Assembly: GCF_020535565.1 (NCBI RefSeq)
Contig: NZ_CP084758.1
Span: 1,701,501-1,765,500, forward strand
Reading direction: 5' to 3'
Origin: Shinella sp. XGS7
Lineage (GTDB): Bacteria; Pseudomonadota; Gammaproteobacteria; Burkholderiales; Burkholderiaceae_C
DNA length: 64,000 nt
Shown in pieces: positions 55,304-63,663 of the stretch. The notes below the pieces were generated by a model. That model saw nothing but the letters and a program-made list of their open reading frames with translations, was not told where the DNA came from and searched no databases. A program made the position numbers and the translations under genes. Each line of letters begins with the position of its first letter. Positions within the stretch are counted from its first letter, which is position 1.

Positions 55304-55309
55304 GGGGTC

Positions 55310-55966
55310 ATGAGCTCAGTTGCCCCTCCCGCCCTGCCCGAGCTGGCGCTGAAGAAGGCGCCCACGCAGCCGCGCGCCATCGAGACCTATGAGCGCATCC
55401 TGGCGGCCTGTGCCGAGCTGCTGGGCGAAGTGGGCATAGAGCGCCTGTCCACCAATCTGGTGTGCCAGCGCGTGGGCATCTCACCGCCGGCGCTCTACCA
55501 GTACTTCCCCAACAAGTACGCCCTGCTGCATGAGCTGGGCCTGCGCCTGATGCTGGCGCAGAACGCGCTGCTGGAGCCCTGGGCCACGCCGGCCACCATG
55601 GCCCTGCCGGAGAAGCGCTTCGCGGCCAGCGTGGCCGAGGTGTTTCTGCAGACGGTGGCCCTGACGCAGGAGATTCCCGCCGGCGTGTGGGTGACGCGCG
55701 CGCTGCGCGCCGTGCCCACCCTGCAGCATGTGCGCAACCGCTCGCACGATGAGGTGACCGAGCTGCTGCTCGGGGCCTTTCTGAGCGCGCACCCGGGGGC
55801 CGATGCGGTGCGCTCGCGCCTGAGCATCCGCCTGTCCATCGACGCGCTCTATGCGGCGCAGGAACTGCTCTTCGATGATCCGGCGCAGGACGCGCAGGCC
55901 GTGGCCCAGACCATGGCTGAGATGGTGGCGGGGCAGCTGATGCGGCTGCGCCGCCGCGCCGTCTGA
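55310..55966 (+). CDS. TetR-family regulator
   Basis: 218 residues. The N-terminal helix-turn-helix (about 20-70) has TYERILAACAELLGEVGIERLSTNLV in parts, then VGISPPALYQYFPNKYALL. The C-terminal ligand domain is all-helical and weakly conserved. It is divergent from the TonB receptor operon, with palindromic sites between them, so local repression of that operon is likely (inference). Its 3' end converges on the epimerase gene with 7 bases between stops. Confidence 0.9.
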   Translation: MSSVAPPALPELALKKAPTQPRAIETYERILAACAELLGEVGIERLSTNLVCQRVGISPPALYQYFPNKYALLHELGLRLMLAQNALLEPWATPATMALPEKRFAASVAEVFLQTVALTQEIPAGVWVTRALRAVPTLQHVRNRSHDEVTELLLGAFLSAHPGADAVRSRLSIRLSIDALYAAQELLFDDPAQDAQAVAQTMAEMVAGQLMRLRRRAV

Positions 55967-55973
55967 GGGGGCG

Positions 55974-56903
55974 TCAGAAGCCCCAGGCGAAGGGATCGTC
56001 GTCCTGGAAGACCAGGGTGGCGTCCAGGTTCACATGGGCGCGACCGCGGATGGTGGGCAGGATCTGGCCCGGCGCGCCGGGCTGGTAGCTCGCCTCGAAC
56101 ACGCTGCCGATCACGCTTTCCTGGCGCCAGAGCTGGCCCGGCGCCAGCTTGCCCTCAGCGGCCAGGCAGGCCAGCTTGGCGCTGGTGCCGGTGCCACAGG
56201 GGCTGCGGTCATAGGCCTTGCCGGGGCAGAGCACGAAGTTGCGGCCCTGGTTGGCGGCCTGCTCGGCGGGGCCCATGAGTTCGATGTGATCGATCTCGGC
56301 GCCGTCTGCCCCCGTGATGCCCTGCTCGCGCAAGGCCTGGCGCAGATCCCAGCTCAAGGCGGTGAGCGCCTCGACGCGGCCGGGCAGCAGGGCTTCGCCA
56401 TGGTCCTCGCAGAGGAAGAACCAGTTGCCACCCCAGGCCACATCGCCGTGCAGGGTGCGTCCACCCAGGCGCACCGGCACCTGGCGCGCCAGGCGGTAGG
56501 CCGGCACATTGGCGATGCTGACGCTGCCGTCGGCATGCAGCTCGGCGCTGATGGGGCCCACGGGCGTGTCGATGCGATGCACGCCCGGGCCGATGCGGCC
56601 CAGATAGGCCAGGGTGGCGATCAGGCCGATGCTGCCGTGGCCGCACATGCCCAGGTAGCCGACGTTGTTGAAGAAGATCACGCCGGCCGCGCTCTCGGGT
56701 GACTCGGGCTCGCAGAGCAGGGCGCCGACGATCACATCGGAGCCGCGCGGCTCGTTCACGACGGCACGGCGCCAGGCATCGTGATGCTCGCGCAGGTGCT
56801 GCAGGCGCTCGGCCAGGGGCCCGCGGCCCAGCTCGGGCCCGCCCGAGACGATGAGGCGCGTGGGTTCGCCGCCGGTGTGGGAGTCGATGATGCGGGTGCT
56901 CAT
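55974..56903 (-). CDS. 4-hydroxyproline 2-epimerase (proline racemase family)
   Basis: 309 residues. Both catalytic cysteines are present: Cys87 in GMCGHGS and Cys236 in SPCGTGTSA, which marks an epimerase/racemase rather than the trans-3-hydroxyproline dehydratase, where one is Thr. The start [16 protein letters not shown] and GWGGNWFF-like AWGGNWFF fit hydroxyproline epimerases that convert trans-4-hydroxy-L-proline to cis-4-hydroxy-D-proline. The later pathway enzymes are not in the window. A GntR-type regulator gene lies 87 bases upstream on the same strand. Confidence 0.9.
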   Translation of the reverse strand: MSTRIIDSHTGGEPTRLIVSGGPELGRGPLAERLQHLREHHDAWRRAVVNEPRGSDVIVGALLCEPESPESAAGVIFFNNVGYLGMCGHGSIGLIATLAYLGRIGPGVHRIDTPVGPISAELHADGSVSIANVPAYRLARQVPVRLGGRTLHGDVAWGGNWFFLCEDHGEALLPGRVEALTALSWDLRQALREQGITGADGAEIDHIELMGPAEQAANQGRNFVLCPGKAYDRSPCGTGTSAKLACLAAEGKLAPGQLWRQESVIGSVFEASYQPGAPGQILPTIRGRAHVNLDATLVFQDDDPFAWGF

Positions 56904-56990
56904 ATCAGCCCCTCGTCAAACGGATACGTTTGCCGATCCCCCGGGGGGATGCGGCCCGGCTTGGGGCGGCCCGGCGCTCGGTCCGCCCCG

Positions 56991-57665
56991 TCATTCGATC
57001 ACCGCCTGGGCAAACTGCCGCAGATAGTCCATCAGCGCGTCGCTGGCCGCGGCGGCGCGCTCGCCCTCGCCGGCCGCGATGGCCTGGGCCAGCTGCAGAT
57101 GGCGCTGGGCACCCTGGCGGATGTCGCCCTGGTGGCGGTAGGCATACCAGAAGCGGCGGCACTGGATCACCATGGGCACGATGGCGGCCACGGCGAAGGG
57201 GCTGCGGCAGGCGGCGTGGTTGATGCGATCCAGGGCCTGGTCGGCTTCCATATAGCCGCCCAGATCGCCGCGCTCGCTGGCTTCCACCATGGCCTGGGCC
57301 TGAACCACCAGGGCCTCGCGCTGGTCGGGGGTGGCGCGGCGGGCCGAGGTGGTGGCGATCAGGCGCTCCAGCACGCGGCGCGCCTCGATCAGGTCCAGGT
57401 GCTCGGCCAGCATCAGGTCGCCCACGCGCAGGCCGCGGCGCGGCAGCTGCACGATCAGGCCGTTGGAGACCAGGCGCATCAGGGCTTCGCGCGTGGGGGT
57501 GCGGCCCAGGCCGATGCGCTCGATCAGCTCGGACTCCACAATCGGCGCGCCGGGCTTGAGCTGCAGGGTGGCGATCATGGTTTCCAGCAGGTCGTAGGCC
57601 TGGTCGGCCACGCGCCGCTTGGTGTCGCTGCTCTCGGTCATGCGCGCTCGCATGGGTCGCCTCAT
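56991..57665 (-). CDS. GntR-family regulator with FCD domain
   Basis: 224 residues. Winged helix-turn-helix at about 18-80 (PIVESELIERIGLGRTPTREALMRLVSNGLI in parts) and FCD ligand domain at about 90-215 (EARRVLERLIA, EADQALDRINHAACRSP, RHLQLAQAIAAGE). Several start codons are possible (57665, 57650, 57641); the longest is given. It precedes the epimerase gene on the same strand and probably controls hydroxyproline use (inference from position). Confidence 0.88.
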   Translation of the reverse strand: MRRPMRARMTESSDTKRRVADQAYDLLETMIATLQLKPGAPIVESELIERIGLGRTPTREALMRLVSNGLIVQLPRRGLRVGDLMLAEHLDLIEARRVLERLIATTSARRATPDQREALVVQAQAMVEASERGDLGGYMEADQALDRINHAACRSPFAVAAIVPMVIQCRRFWYAYRHQGDIRQGAQRHLQLAQAIAAGEGERAAAASDALMDYLRQFAQAVIE

Positions 57666-57686
57666 GGTGCGACCGCTGTTGTTAAT

Positions 57687-57701
57687 ATATTTGCAGAATA
57701 T
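57687..57701. promoter_or_regulatory. AT-rich inverted repeat upstream of the GntR gene
   Basis: ATATT-TGCAG-AATAT is a perfect inverted repeat inside the only AT-rich patch of the neighbourhood (57680-57708), 22 bases from the GntR start. It could be the regulator's operator, overlapping its own promoter. Confidence 0.45.
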
Positions 57702-57820
57702 TTTTTGAAATCCGGCTTGTCAACCCCATCTGGCCCGCGGGAGCTGCCGCGGGAGGGTGTGCAGCCCCGGTGGCGCGACAGCGCTGCCGGTCCGCCGGCC
57801 GGAGGGTGTGGCGGGCCACA

Positions 57821-57826
57821 TACAAT
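57821..57826 (+). promoter_or_regulatory. Candidate -10 (TACAAT) for yajC-secDF
   Basis: TACAAT, 53 bases before the yajC start, is a good sigma70 -10 box; the -35 is not obvious. Expected leader about 45 bases ending in AAAGGA. Confidence 0.45.
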
Positions 57827-57879
57827 CGAAGGTTCTTCCGTCCGCAGGGGCGGTATTCACCAAAGCAAAGGATAGCGAC

Positions 57880-58206
57880 GTGTTTATTTCCAACGCTTTC
57901 GCCCAGGCAGCCCCGGCTGCCGGCGGCGCAGAGTCCAGCCTGCTGAGCATGCTGCCGCTGGTGCTGATGTTCGTGGTCCTGTACTTCGTCATGATCCGGC
58001 CCCAGATGAAGCGCCAGAAGGAGCACAAGGCCATGATCGAAGCCCTGGCCAAGGGCGACGAGGTGGTGACCGCCGGCGGTCTGCTGGGCAAGGTGGCCAA
58101 GATGGGCGAAAGCTTTGTGTACCTGGAAGTCGCCGGTGGCGTCGAGATCCAGGTGCAGCGCTCGGCCGTGGTCCAGGTGCTGCCCAAGGGCACGGTCGGC
58201 AAGTAA
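57880..58206 (+). CDS. yajC: Preprotein translocase subunit YajC
   Basis: 108 residues from a GTG start, chosen because AAAGGA lies 7 bases upstream and the N-terminus (MFISNAFAQAAPAA) matches betaproteobacterial YajC. One membrane helix (about 23-42, LPLVLMFVVLYFVMIRP) is followed by QMKRQKEHKAMIEAL, KGDEVVTAGGLLGKV and a C-terminal beta domain. It assists SecDF in protein export. The queA/tgt genes usually found upstream are absent. Confidence 0.94.
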   Translation: MFISNAFAQAAPAAGGAESSLLSMLPLVLMFVVLYFVMIRPQMKRQKEHKAMIEALAKGDEVVTAGGLLGKVAKMGESFVYLEVAGGVEIQVQRSAVVQVLPKGTVGK

Positions 58207-58238
58207 GCCGCCGCCCGGCATTTCAAGCACTTCGACCA

Positions 58239-58261
58239 GGGCGGGCCGTCAGGGCCCGCCC
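58239..58261 (+). other. Hairpin in the yajC-secD gap
   Basis: GGGCGGGCC-GTCAG-GGCCCGCCC forms a perfect 9-base-pair GC stem without a T-run. It may stabilise or attenuate the message between yajC and secD rather than end it. Confidence 0.45.
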
Positions 58262-58329
58262 GTCCAGCCCGGCGCCATGTGTCCATGGTGCCGGGTTTGT
58301 TTCAGGCGCAGGCCTCAGAGGATGTCCTC

Positions 58330-60204
58330 ATGAACCGTTATCCGCTGTGGAAGTACGCGATGCTGATCGTCGCGCTGCTGATCGGCACCATTTACACGCT
58401 GCCCAATTTCTTTGGCGAGGCGCCGGCCGTCCAGGTCTCCAGCGCCAAGGTGACCGTCAAGATCGACAACGCCATGGTGGGTCGGGTCGAGGAGGCGCTC
58501 AAGGGCGCCGGCATCCAGGCCGACTTCGTGCAGCTCGATGGCAGCTCGGTCAAGGCGCGTTTTGCTGACACCGACACCCAGATCAAGGCCAAGGACGTGA
58601 TCGCCAAGGCGGTCAACAGCGACGCGGCGGATCCCAGCTATATCGTGGCGCTGAACCTGCTCTCGCGCTCGCCGCAGTGGCTGGCCAAGCTGCATGCCTT
58701 CCCGATGTACCTGGGTCTGGACCTGCGCGGTGGCGTGCACTTCCTGATGCAGGTGGACATGAAGGCGGCCCTGACCAAGAAGGCCGACGCCCTGACGGGC
58801 GATGTGCGCGGACTGCTGCGTGACAAGAATGTGCGCCACGCCGGCATCAGCCGCGAGGGCAATAGCGTGGTGATCGCCTTCCGCGACGCCGAGGCGCGCG
58901 AAGCCGCCCGCCGCGTGCTCACCGACGCCGTGACCGACGTGCAATGGCTGCCCGGCACCGGTGCCGAACCCAGCCTGGTGGGTAGCCTCAAGCCCCAGGC
59001 CCTGGTGGCGGTGCAGGAAGCCGCGCTCAAGCAGAACATCACCACCCTGCACAACCGCGTCAACGAGCTGGGCACCACCGAGCCGGTGATCCAGCAGTCG
59101 GGCCTGGACCGCATCGTGGTGCAACTGCCCGGCGTGCAGGACACGGCCCGCGCCAAGGACATCATCGGCCGCACCGCCACGCTGGAACTGCGCATGGTGG
59201 ACGACAGCGCCGAGGCCCAGGCTGCGCTCAGCGGCTCCGGTCCCGTGCCCTTCGGCACCGAGCGCTATATGGACCGCGGCTTCGGCCCCATCATCGTCAA
59301 GCGCCAGGTGGTGCTGACCGGTGACAACCTCAACGACGCCCAGGCCGGCTTCGACGAGAACCACAACCCTTCGGTCAATCTGACCGTGGACGCCAAGGGC
59401 GCCCGCGTCATGAAGGAGGTCTCGCGCGAGAACATCGGCAAGCGCATGGCCATCCTGCTGTTCGAGAAGGGCAAGGGCGAGGTCGTGACCGCGCCGCGCA
59501 TCAACTCCGAGCTGGGCAACCGCTTCCAGATCACCGGCGCCATGAGCGCCCAGGAAGCCAATGACACGGCCCTGCTGCTGCGTGCCGGCTCGCTGGCCGC
59601 GCCCATGGAGATCATTGAGGAGCGCACCATCGGCCCCAGCCTGGGTGCCGAGAACATTGCCAAGGGCATTGCCTCCGTGACCTGGGGCTTTGTGGCCGTG
59701 GCCGTGTTCATGTGCGTGTACTACATGCTCTTCGGCCTGTTTTCCTCGCTGGCCCTGGGCTTCAACCTGCTGCTGCTGATGGCCCTGCTGTCCATGCTGC
59801 AGGCCACCATGAGCCTGCCCGGCATCGCCGCCATGGCCCTGGCCCTGGGCATGGCGATCGACTCCAATGTGCTGATCAACGAGCGCATCCGCGAGGAGCT
59901 GCGCAACGGGGCCAGCCCGCAGGCGGCCATCCATGCCGGCTACGAGCGCGCCTTCGCGACCATCCTGGACTCCAACGTCACCACCCTGATCGCGGGCGTG
60001 GCGCTGCTGGCCTTTGGTTCCGGTCCGATCAAGGGCTTTGCCGTGGTGCACTGCCTGGGCATCCTGACCTCGCTGTTCTCCTCGGTCGTGTTCTCGCGCG
60101 CCCTGGTGAACCTGTGGTACGGCCGTCAGAAGAAGCTCAAGTCCCTGGCCATCGGCCAGGTGTGGAAGCCCGCGCCCGAGGCGCCTGAGGCCCCCAAGGC
60201 CTGA
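58330..60204 (+). CDS. secD: Protein translocase subunit SecD
   Basis: 624-residue inner-membrane protein. TM1 (MNRYPLWKYAMLIVALLIGTIYTLPNFFGE) is followed by the large periplasmic P1 domain, including GLDLRGGVHFLMQVD and LRNRVNELG-like LHNRVNELGTTEPVIQ, and a C-terminal five-helix RND-like domain with LGMAIDSNVLINERIREE. With SecF and YajC it uses proton motive force to complete translocation. The start at 58330 is the standard one; ATG 58279 would add unrelated residues. Confidence 0.96.
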   Translation: MNRYPLWKYAMLIVALLIGTIYTLPNFFGEAPAVQVSSAKVTVKIDNAMVGRVEEALKGAGIQADFVQLDGSSVKARFADTDTQIKAKDVIAKAVNSDAADPSYIVALNLLSRSPQWLAKLHAFPMYLGLDLRGGVHFLMQVDMKAALTKKADALTGDVRGLLRDKNVRHAGISREGNSVVIAFRDAEAREAARRVLTDAVTDVQWLPGTGAEPSLVGSLKPQALVAVQEAALKQNITTLHNRVNELGTTEPVIQQSGLDRIVVQLPGVQDTARAKDIIGRTATLELRMVDDSAEAQAALSGSGPVPFGTERYMDRGFGPIIVKRQVVLTGDNLNDAQAGFDENHNPSVNLTVDAKGARVMKEVSRENIGKRMAILLFEKGKGEVVTAPRINSELGNRFQITGAMSAQEANDTALLLRAGSLAAPMEIIEERTIGPSLGAENIAKGIASVTWGFVAVAVFMCVYYMLFGLFSSLALGFNLLLLMALLSMLQATMSLPGIAAMALALGMAIDSNVLINERIREELRNGASPQAAIHAGYERAFATILDSNVTTLIAGVALLAFGSGPIKGFAVVHCLGILTSLFSSVVFSRALVNLWYGRQKKLKSLAIGQVWKPAPEAPEAPKA

Positions 60205-60223
60205 GCGAGGGATACAGAGAGTC

Positions 60224-61258
60224 ATGGAACTGTTCCGCATCAAACGGGATATCCCGTTCATGAAGCACGCGTTGCTGTTCAACGCGATCTCCTTCATCAC
60301 CTTTGCCGTCGCGGTGTTCTTCCTGGTCACCCGCGGCCTGCACTTCTCCATCGAATTCACCGGCGGTACGGTGATCGAGATCGAGACGCCCCAGGCGGCC
60401 GATACCGAGAAGATCCGCCACACCGTCGAGAAGATGGGCTTCGGCGAGATCCAGGTGCAGAACTTCGGCAGCTCGCGCGATGTGATGATCCGCCTGCCGG
60501 TGCGTCCCGGCGAGAAGCAGACCGAGGTGGTGGACAAGGTCTTCGCCGAGCTCTGCAAGTCCGAGAGCGGCAGCGTCAGCACCCGTCAGCTCGTCAGCGA
60601 CAAGGGTGAGGCCATCAGCAAGCCTGTCTGCACCAACGCCAGCCAGGCCGAGCCGCTCAAGCTCTCGCGCTCCGAGGTGGTGGGCCCGGCCGTCGGCGCC
60701 GAGCTGGCCTGGGACGCCGCCAAGGCCCTGGGCTTCACGGTGCTGGGCATCGTGATCTACCTGGCCTTCCGCTTCGAGTGGAAGTTCGGCGTGGCCGGCA
60801 TCATCGCCAACCTGCACGACATCGTCATCATCCTGGGCTTCTTCGCCTTCTTCCAGTGGGAGTTCTCGCTGGCGGTGCTGGCGGCCGTGCTGGCGGTGCT
60901 GGGCTATTCGGTGAACGAGTCGGTGGTGATCTTCGACCGGGTGCGCGAGGCCTTCCGCAAGTACCGCAAGCTGGACACCCCGCAGGTGATCGACCACGCG
61001 ATCACCTCCACCATGAGCCGCACCATCATCACCCATGGCTCCACCCAGCTGGTGGTGCTGTCCATGCTGATCTTCGGCGGTCCCACGCTGCACTACTTCG
61101 CCATGGCCCTGACCATCGGCATCTGCTTCGGCATCTACTCCTCGGTCTTCGTGGCCGCGGCCATCGCCATGTGGCTGGGTGTGAAGCGCGAGGATCTGAT
61201 CAAGGGGCCGCTCAACAAGGAAGATCCGGACGATCCGAACTCCGGAGCCGTGGTGTAG
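60224..61258 (+). CDS. secF: Protein translocase subunit SecF
   Basis: 344-residue inner-membrane partner of SecD. N-terminal DIPFMKHA, the GLHFSIEFTGGTVIE motif, a periplasmic domain, then TMs with SEVVGPAVGAELAWDAAKALG, VAGIIANLHDIVIILGFF in parts and VNESVVIFDRVREAFRKY. It follows secD by 19 bases. A betaproteobacterial insert (SKPVCTNASQAEPLKL) precedes TM2. Confidence 0.96.
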   Translation: MELFRIKRDIPFMKHALLFNAISFITFAVAVFFLVTRGLHFSIEFTGGTVIEIETPQAADTEKIRHTVEKMGFGEIQVQNFGSSRDVMIRLPVRPGEKQTEVVDKVFAELCKSESGSVSTRQLVSDKGEAISKPVCTNASQAEPLKLSRSEVVGPAVGAELAWDAAKALGFTVLGIVIYLAFRFEWKFGVAGIIANLHDIVIILGFFAFFQWEFSLAVLAAVLAVLGYSVNESVVIFDRVREAFRKYRKLDTPQVIDHAITSTMSRTIITHGSTQLVVLSMLIFGGPTLHYFAMALTIGICFGIYSSVFVAAAIAMWLGVKREDLIKGPLNKEDPDDPNSGAVV

Positions 61259-61296
61259 AGTCGTTTGCACCTCTTGCCACGCCCTGATACGCCTAC

Positions 61297-63624
61297 ATGA
61301 CCGCCGCCGCCCGCAATCCAGCCCTGGCTACGCAAGCGCGGCGTGTCTATCTGGATGCCCTGGTGCGCGGAGTGGCGCAGATCGGGGGCGTCCTGGGCGA
61401 GGCCGCGCAGCAGATCCTGCTGCTGCCGGCCGAGTACAACGTCTCGGTGGCGCGCCGTGATGGCGTGGCCGCCTGGGTCAAGCTGGGGCCGGCCTGGCAG
61501 GTCGGCTTCGTGACCGGGCTGCGCCACGCGGCGGTCAACGGGCTCTCCGAGACCCGCAGCGGCCAGGCCATCGGCGGCCACAGCGTCTCCGGTGCCCTGA
61601 GCCTGGTGGACGACGACACCATCGAGCGCGAGATCATTGCCTCGCGTCTGGCCCTGGCCATGATGGACAAGGCCTCCTGGGAGTTCACCGACCTGCGCAC
61701 CCGCATGCAGATGCTGGAGGGGCGGGACGAGCTCAATGCCCACGACCTGCTGCGCGCCCACGTGGTGGCCAGCGTGGCCCTGGATGCCTGGTTTCGCAGC
61801 GGCCTGAGCTCTTCGGAGTGGCAGATGCTCAAGGCGCATCTGCACCAGGAATTCGCCCAGCTGCTGGGCGAGGCCTATCACGAGACCAATGACTGGCTGA
61901 TCCGCCAGGGCGTGATGCCCGAGGTGGATCTGCGTCCCTTCATCCGTCGCTCGCACCAGTCGGCCAGCCCGACCGGCGCACGCGCCCAGGCTGAATGGGC
62001 CGGTGCCCACGGCGAAACCCCCTTCATGGCGCGCCAGGTTGGCGCGGCCGAGTCCCAGCGCAGCCAGGCCAGTGCCGCGGCCGACGAGGTGATGGCCCTG
62101 CTGCAGCGGGTGGTCAGCCGCCAGGTGCAGGGCTTCGGCGCCGCGGCGCCCGGACCGAACTCGCACGCGCCCACCGAACCCATGCCCTATCCCCAGGGCG
62201 GGGCCGGCGCGCCCAGCCTGGAGCAGGCCCGGCCCTCGCGCCTGTCGGCCGCCATCCACCATGCCCAAGAGGCCTTGCAGCGTCGCAGCCAGGCCAGCGC
62301 GCCCGACATCGAGCTGCCGCCGGTGCAGCAGCTGGAAGAACTCAAGGCCCGCAACCAGGCTTTCAAGCAGGTGCTCAAGCAGGCGGCCGGCACGCCGGCC
62401 GAGCGCGCCACCATCGAGATCGTGGCCCTGCTGTTCCAGAGCATCCTGCAGGAGGAACGCATCCCAGCCTCGGTGCGGGTCTGGTTCGCCCGCCTGCAGA
62501 TGCCGGTGCTGCGGGTGGCGGTGAGCGAGCCCGAGTTCTTCGCCGAGGCCGACCATCCGGCCCGCGCCCTGATCGACCGCATGGGCTCCTGCGTGATGGG
62601 CTTCAACACCCAGTCCGGCAGCGGGGTGGGCGAGGCCCTGGAGCGCGAGATCAAGCGCATCGTGCAGGTGGTCGAGGCCTATCCCGATACCGGCCGGCGT
62701 GTGTTCCAGACCGTGCTCACCGAGTTCGAGAAGTTCCTCGATCACTATTTCGAGAACGAGAACCAGGCCTCCATGAAGGGCGTGTCCCTGGCCCAGCAGG
62801 TGGAGCAGCGTGAGACCCTGGCCATCCAGTACACCATCGAGCTGCGCAAGATGCTCAACGAGGTGCCGGTGCAGGACGGGGTGCGCGAGTTCCTCTTCCA
62901 GGTCTGGGCCGATGTGCTGGCGGTCACCGCCGTGCGCACCGGCGCCCAGTCCGAGGAGACCAAGGCCATGAAGCGCGCCGCGGCCGACCTGATCTGGTCG
63001 GCCAGCGCCAAGGTTTCGCGAGAGGAGCGTGCCGAGGTCATCCGCCGCCTGCCGCCCCTGCTCAAGACCCTGCGCGATGGCATGGGCCAGGCGGGGCTGC
63101 CCGGGAACAAGCAGGATGAGCAGATCCGCGCGCTGAACAACTTCCTGGCCGCGGCCTTCACGGCCAAGGCCGCCACCATCCCGCGCGAGCGCCTGGAAGA
63201 GCTGATGGACCAGCTCCAGGCCCTGGAAGCCCTGCTGCCCGAGGGCGGGGTGGAGATCAACGAATCCCTGGTGCGCGACATCTCGGGCCACGAGAGCGAG
63301 GACCTGGAGGTGGTGGCCGAGGGCGGCTCCACCCCCACGCCCGCCATGCTGGCCTGGGCGCGCGAGCTGCAGGTGGGCGGCTGGTACATGCTGGACTACC
63401 GTGGCCGCAATGAGGCCATGCAGCTGGCCTGGCGCGGCATGCGCCACCAGCTCACGCTCTTTGTCTCGCCCCAGGGGCGCGGCGTGCTGTTCCAGCTCAA
63501 CCGTCTGGCGGCCTTTCTGCAGGCCGGCCTGCTGCTGCCGGCGCAGGACGAGGCGCTCACCGTCAAGGCCACACGCAATGCCCTGGCCAAGCTGGATGCC
63601 GACCCCAACCGCCTGCTGAACTGA
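61297..63624 (+). CDS. DUF1631 domain protein
   Basis: 775-residue, mostly helical cytosolic protein of the DUF1631 family, common in proteobacteria. The whole length is covered by the family: LSLVDDDTIEREIIASRLA (about 107-125), LLFQSILQEERIPASVRVWFARLQMPVLRVAVSEPEFF in parts (about 383-420), and a C-terminal PilZ-like beta region near GGWYMLDYRGRNEAMQLAWRGM. No enzyme motif is visible. The terminal part may bind a ligand such as cyclic-di-GMP, but the RxxxR motif is not obvious. The function is unknown. Confidence 0.88.
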   Translation: MTAAARNPALATQARRVYLDALVRGVAQIGGVLGEAAQQILLLPAEYNVSVARRDGVAAWVKLGPAWQVGFVTGLRHAAVNGLSETRSGQAIGGHSVSGALSLVDDDTIEREIIASRLALAMMDKASWEFTDLRTRMQMLEGRDELNAHDLLRAHVVASVALDAWFRSGLSSSEWQMLKAHLHQEFAQLLGEAYHETNDWLIRQGVMPEVDLRPFIRRSHQSASPTGARAQAEWAGAHGETPFMARQVGAAESQRSQASAAADEVMALLQRVVSRQVQGFGAAAPGPNSHAPTEPMPYPQGGAGAPSLEQARPSRLSAAIHHAQEALQRRSQASAPDIELPPVQQLEELKARNQAFKQVLKQAAGTPAERATIEIVALLFQSILQEERIPASVRVWFARLQMPVLRVAVSEPEFFAEADHPARALIDRMGSCVMGFNTQSGSGVGEALEREIKRIVQVVEAYPDTGRRVFQTVLTEFEKFLDHYFENENQASMKGVSLAQQVEQRETLAIQYTIELRKMLNEVPVQDGVREFLFQVWADVLAVTAVRTGAQSEETKAMKRAAADLIWSASAKVSREERAEVIRRLPPLLKTLRDGMGQAGLPGNKQDEQIRALNNFLAAAFTAKAATIPRERLEELMDQLQALEALLPEGGVEINESLVRDISGHESEDLEVVAEGGSTPTPAMLAWARELQVGGWYMLDYRGRNEAMQLAWRGMRHQLTLFVSPQGRGVLFQLNRLAAFLQAGLLLPAQDEALTVKATRNALAKLDADPNRLLN

Positions 63625-63663
63625 GGCGCAGAGGCCCGCGGAACCGGCGGTGCCGGTGAGAGA

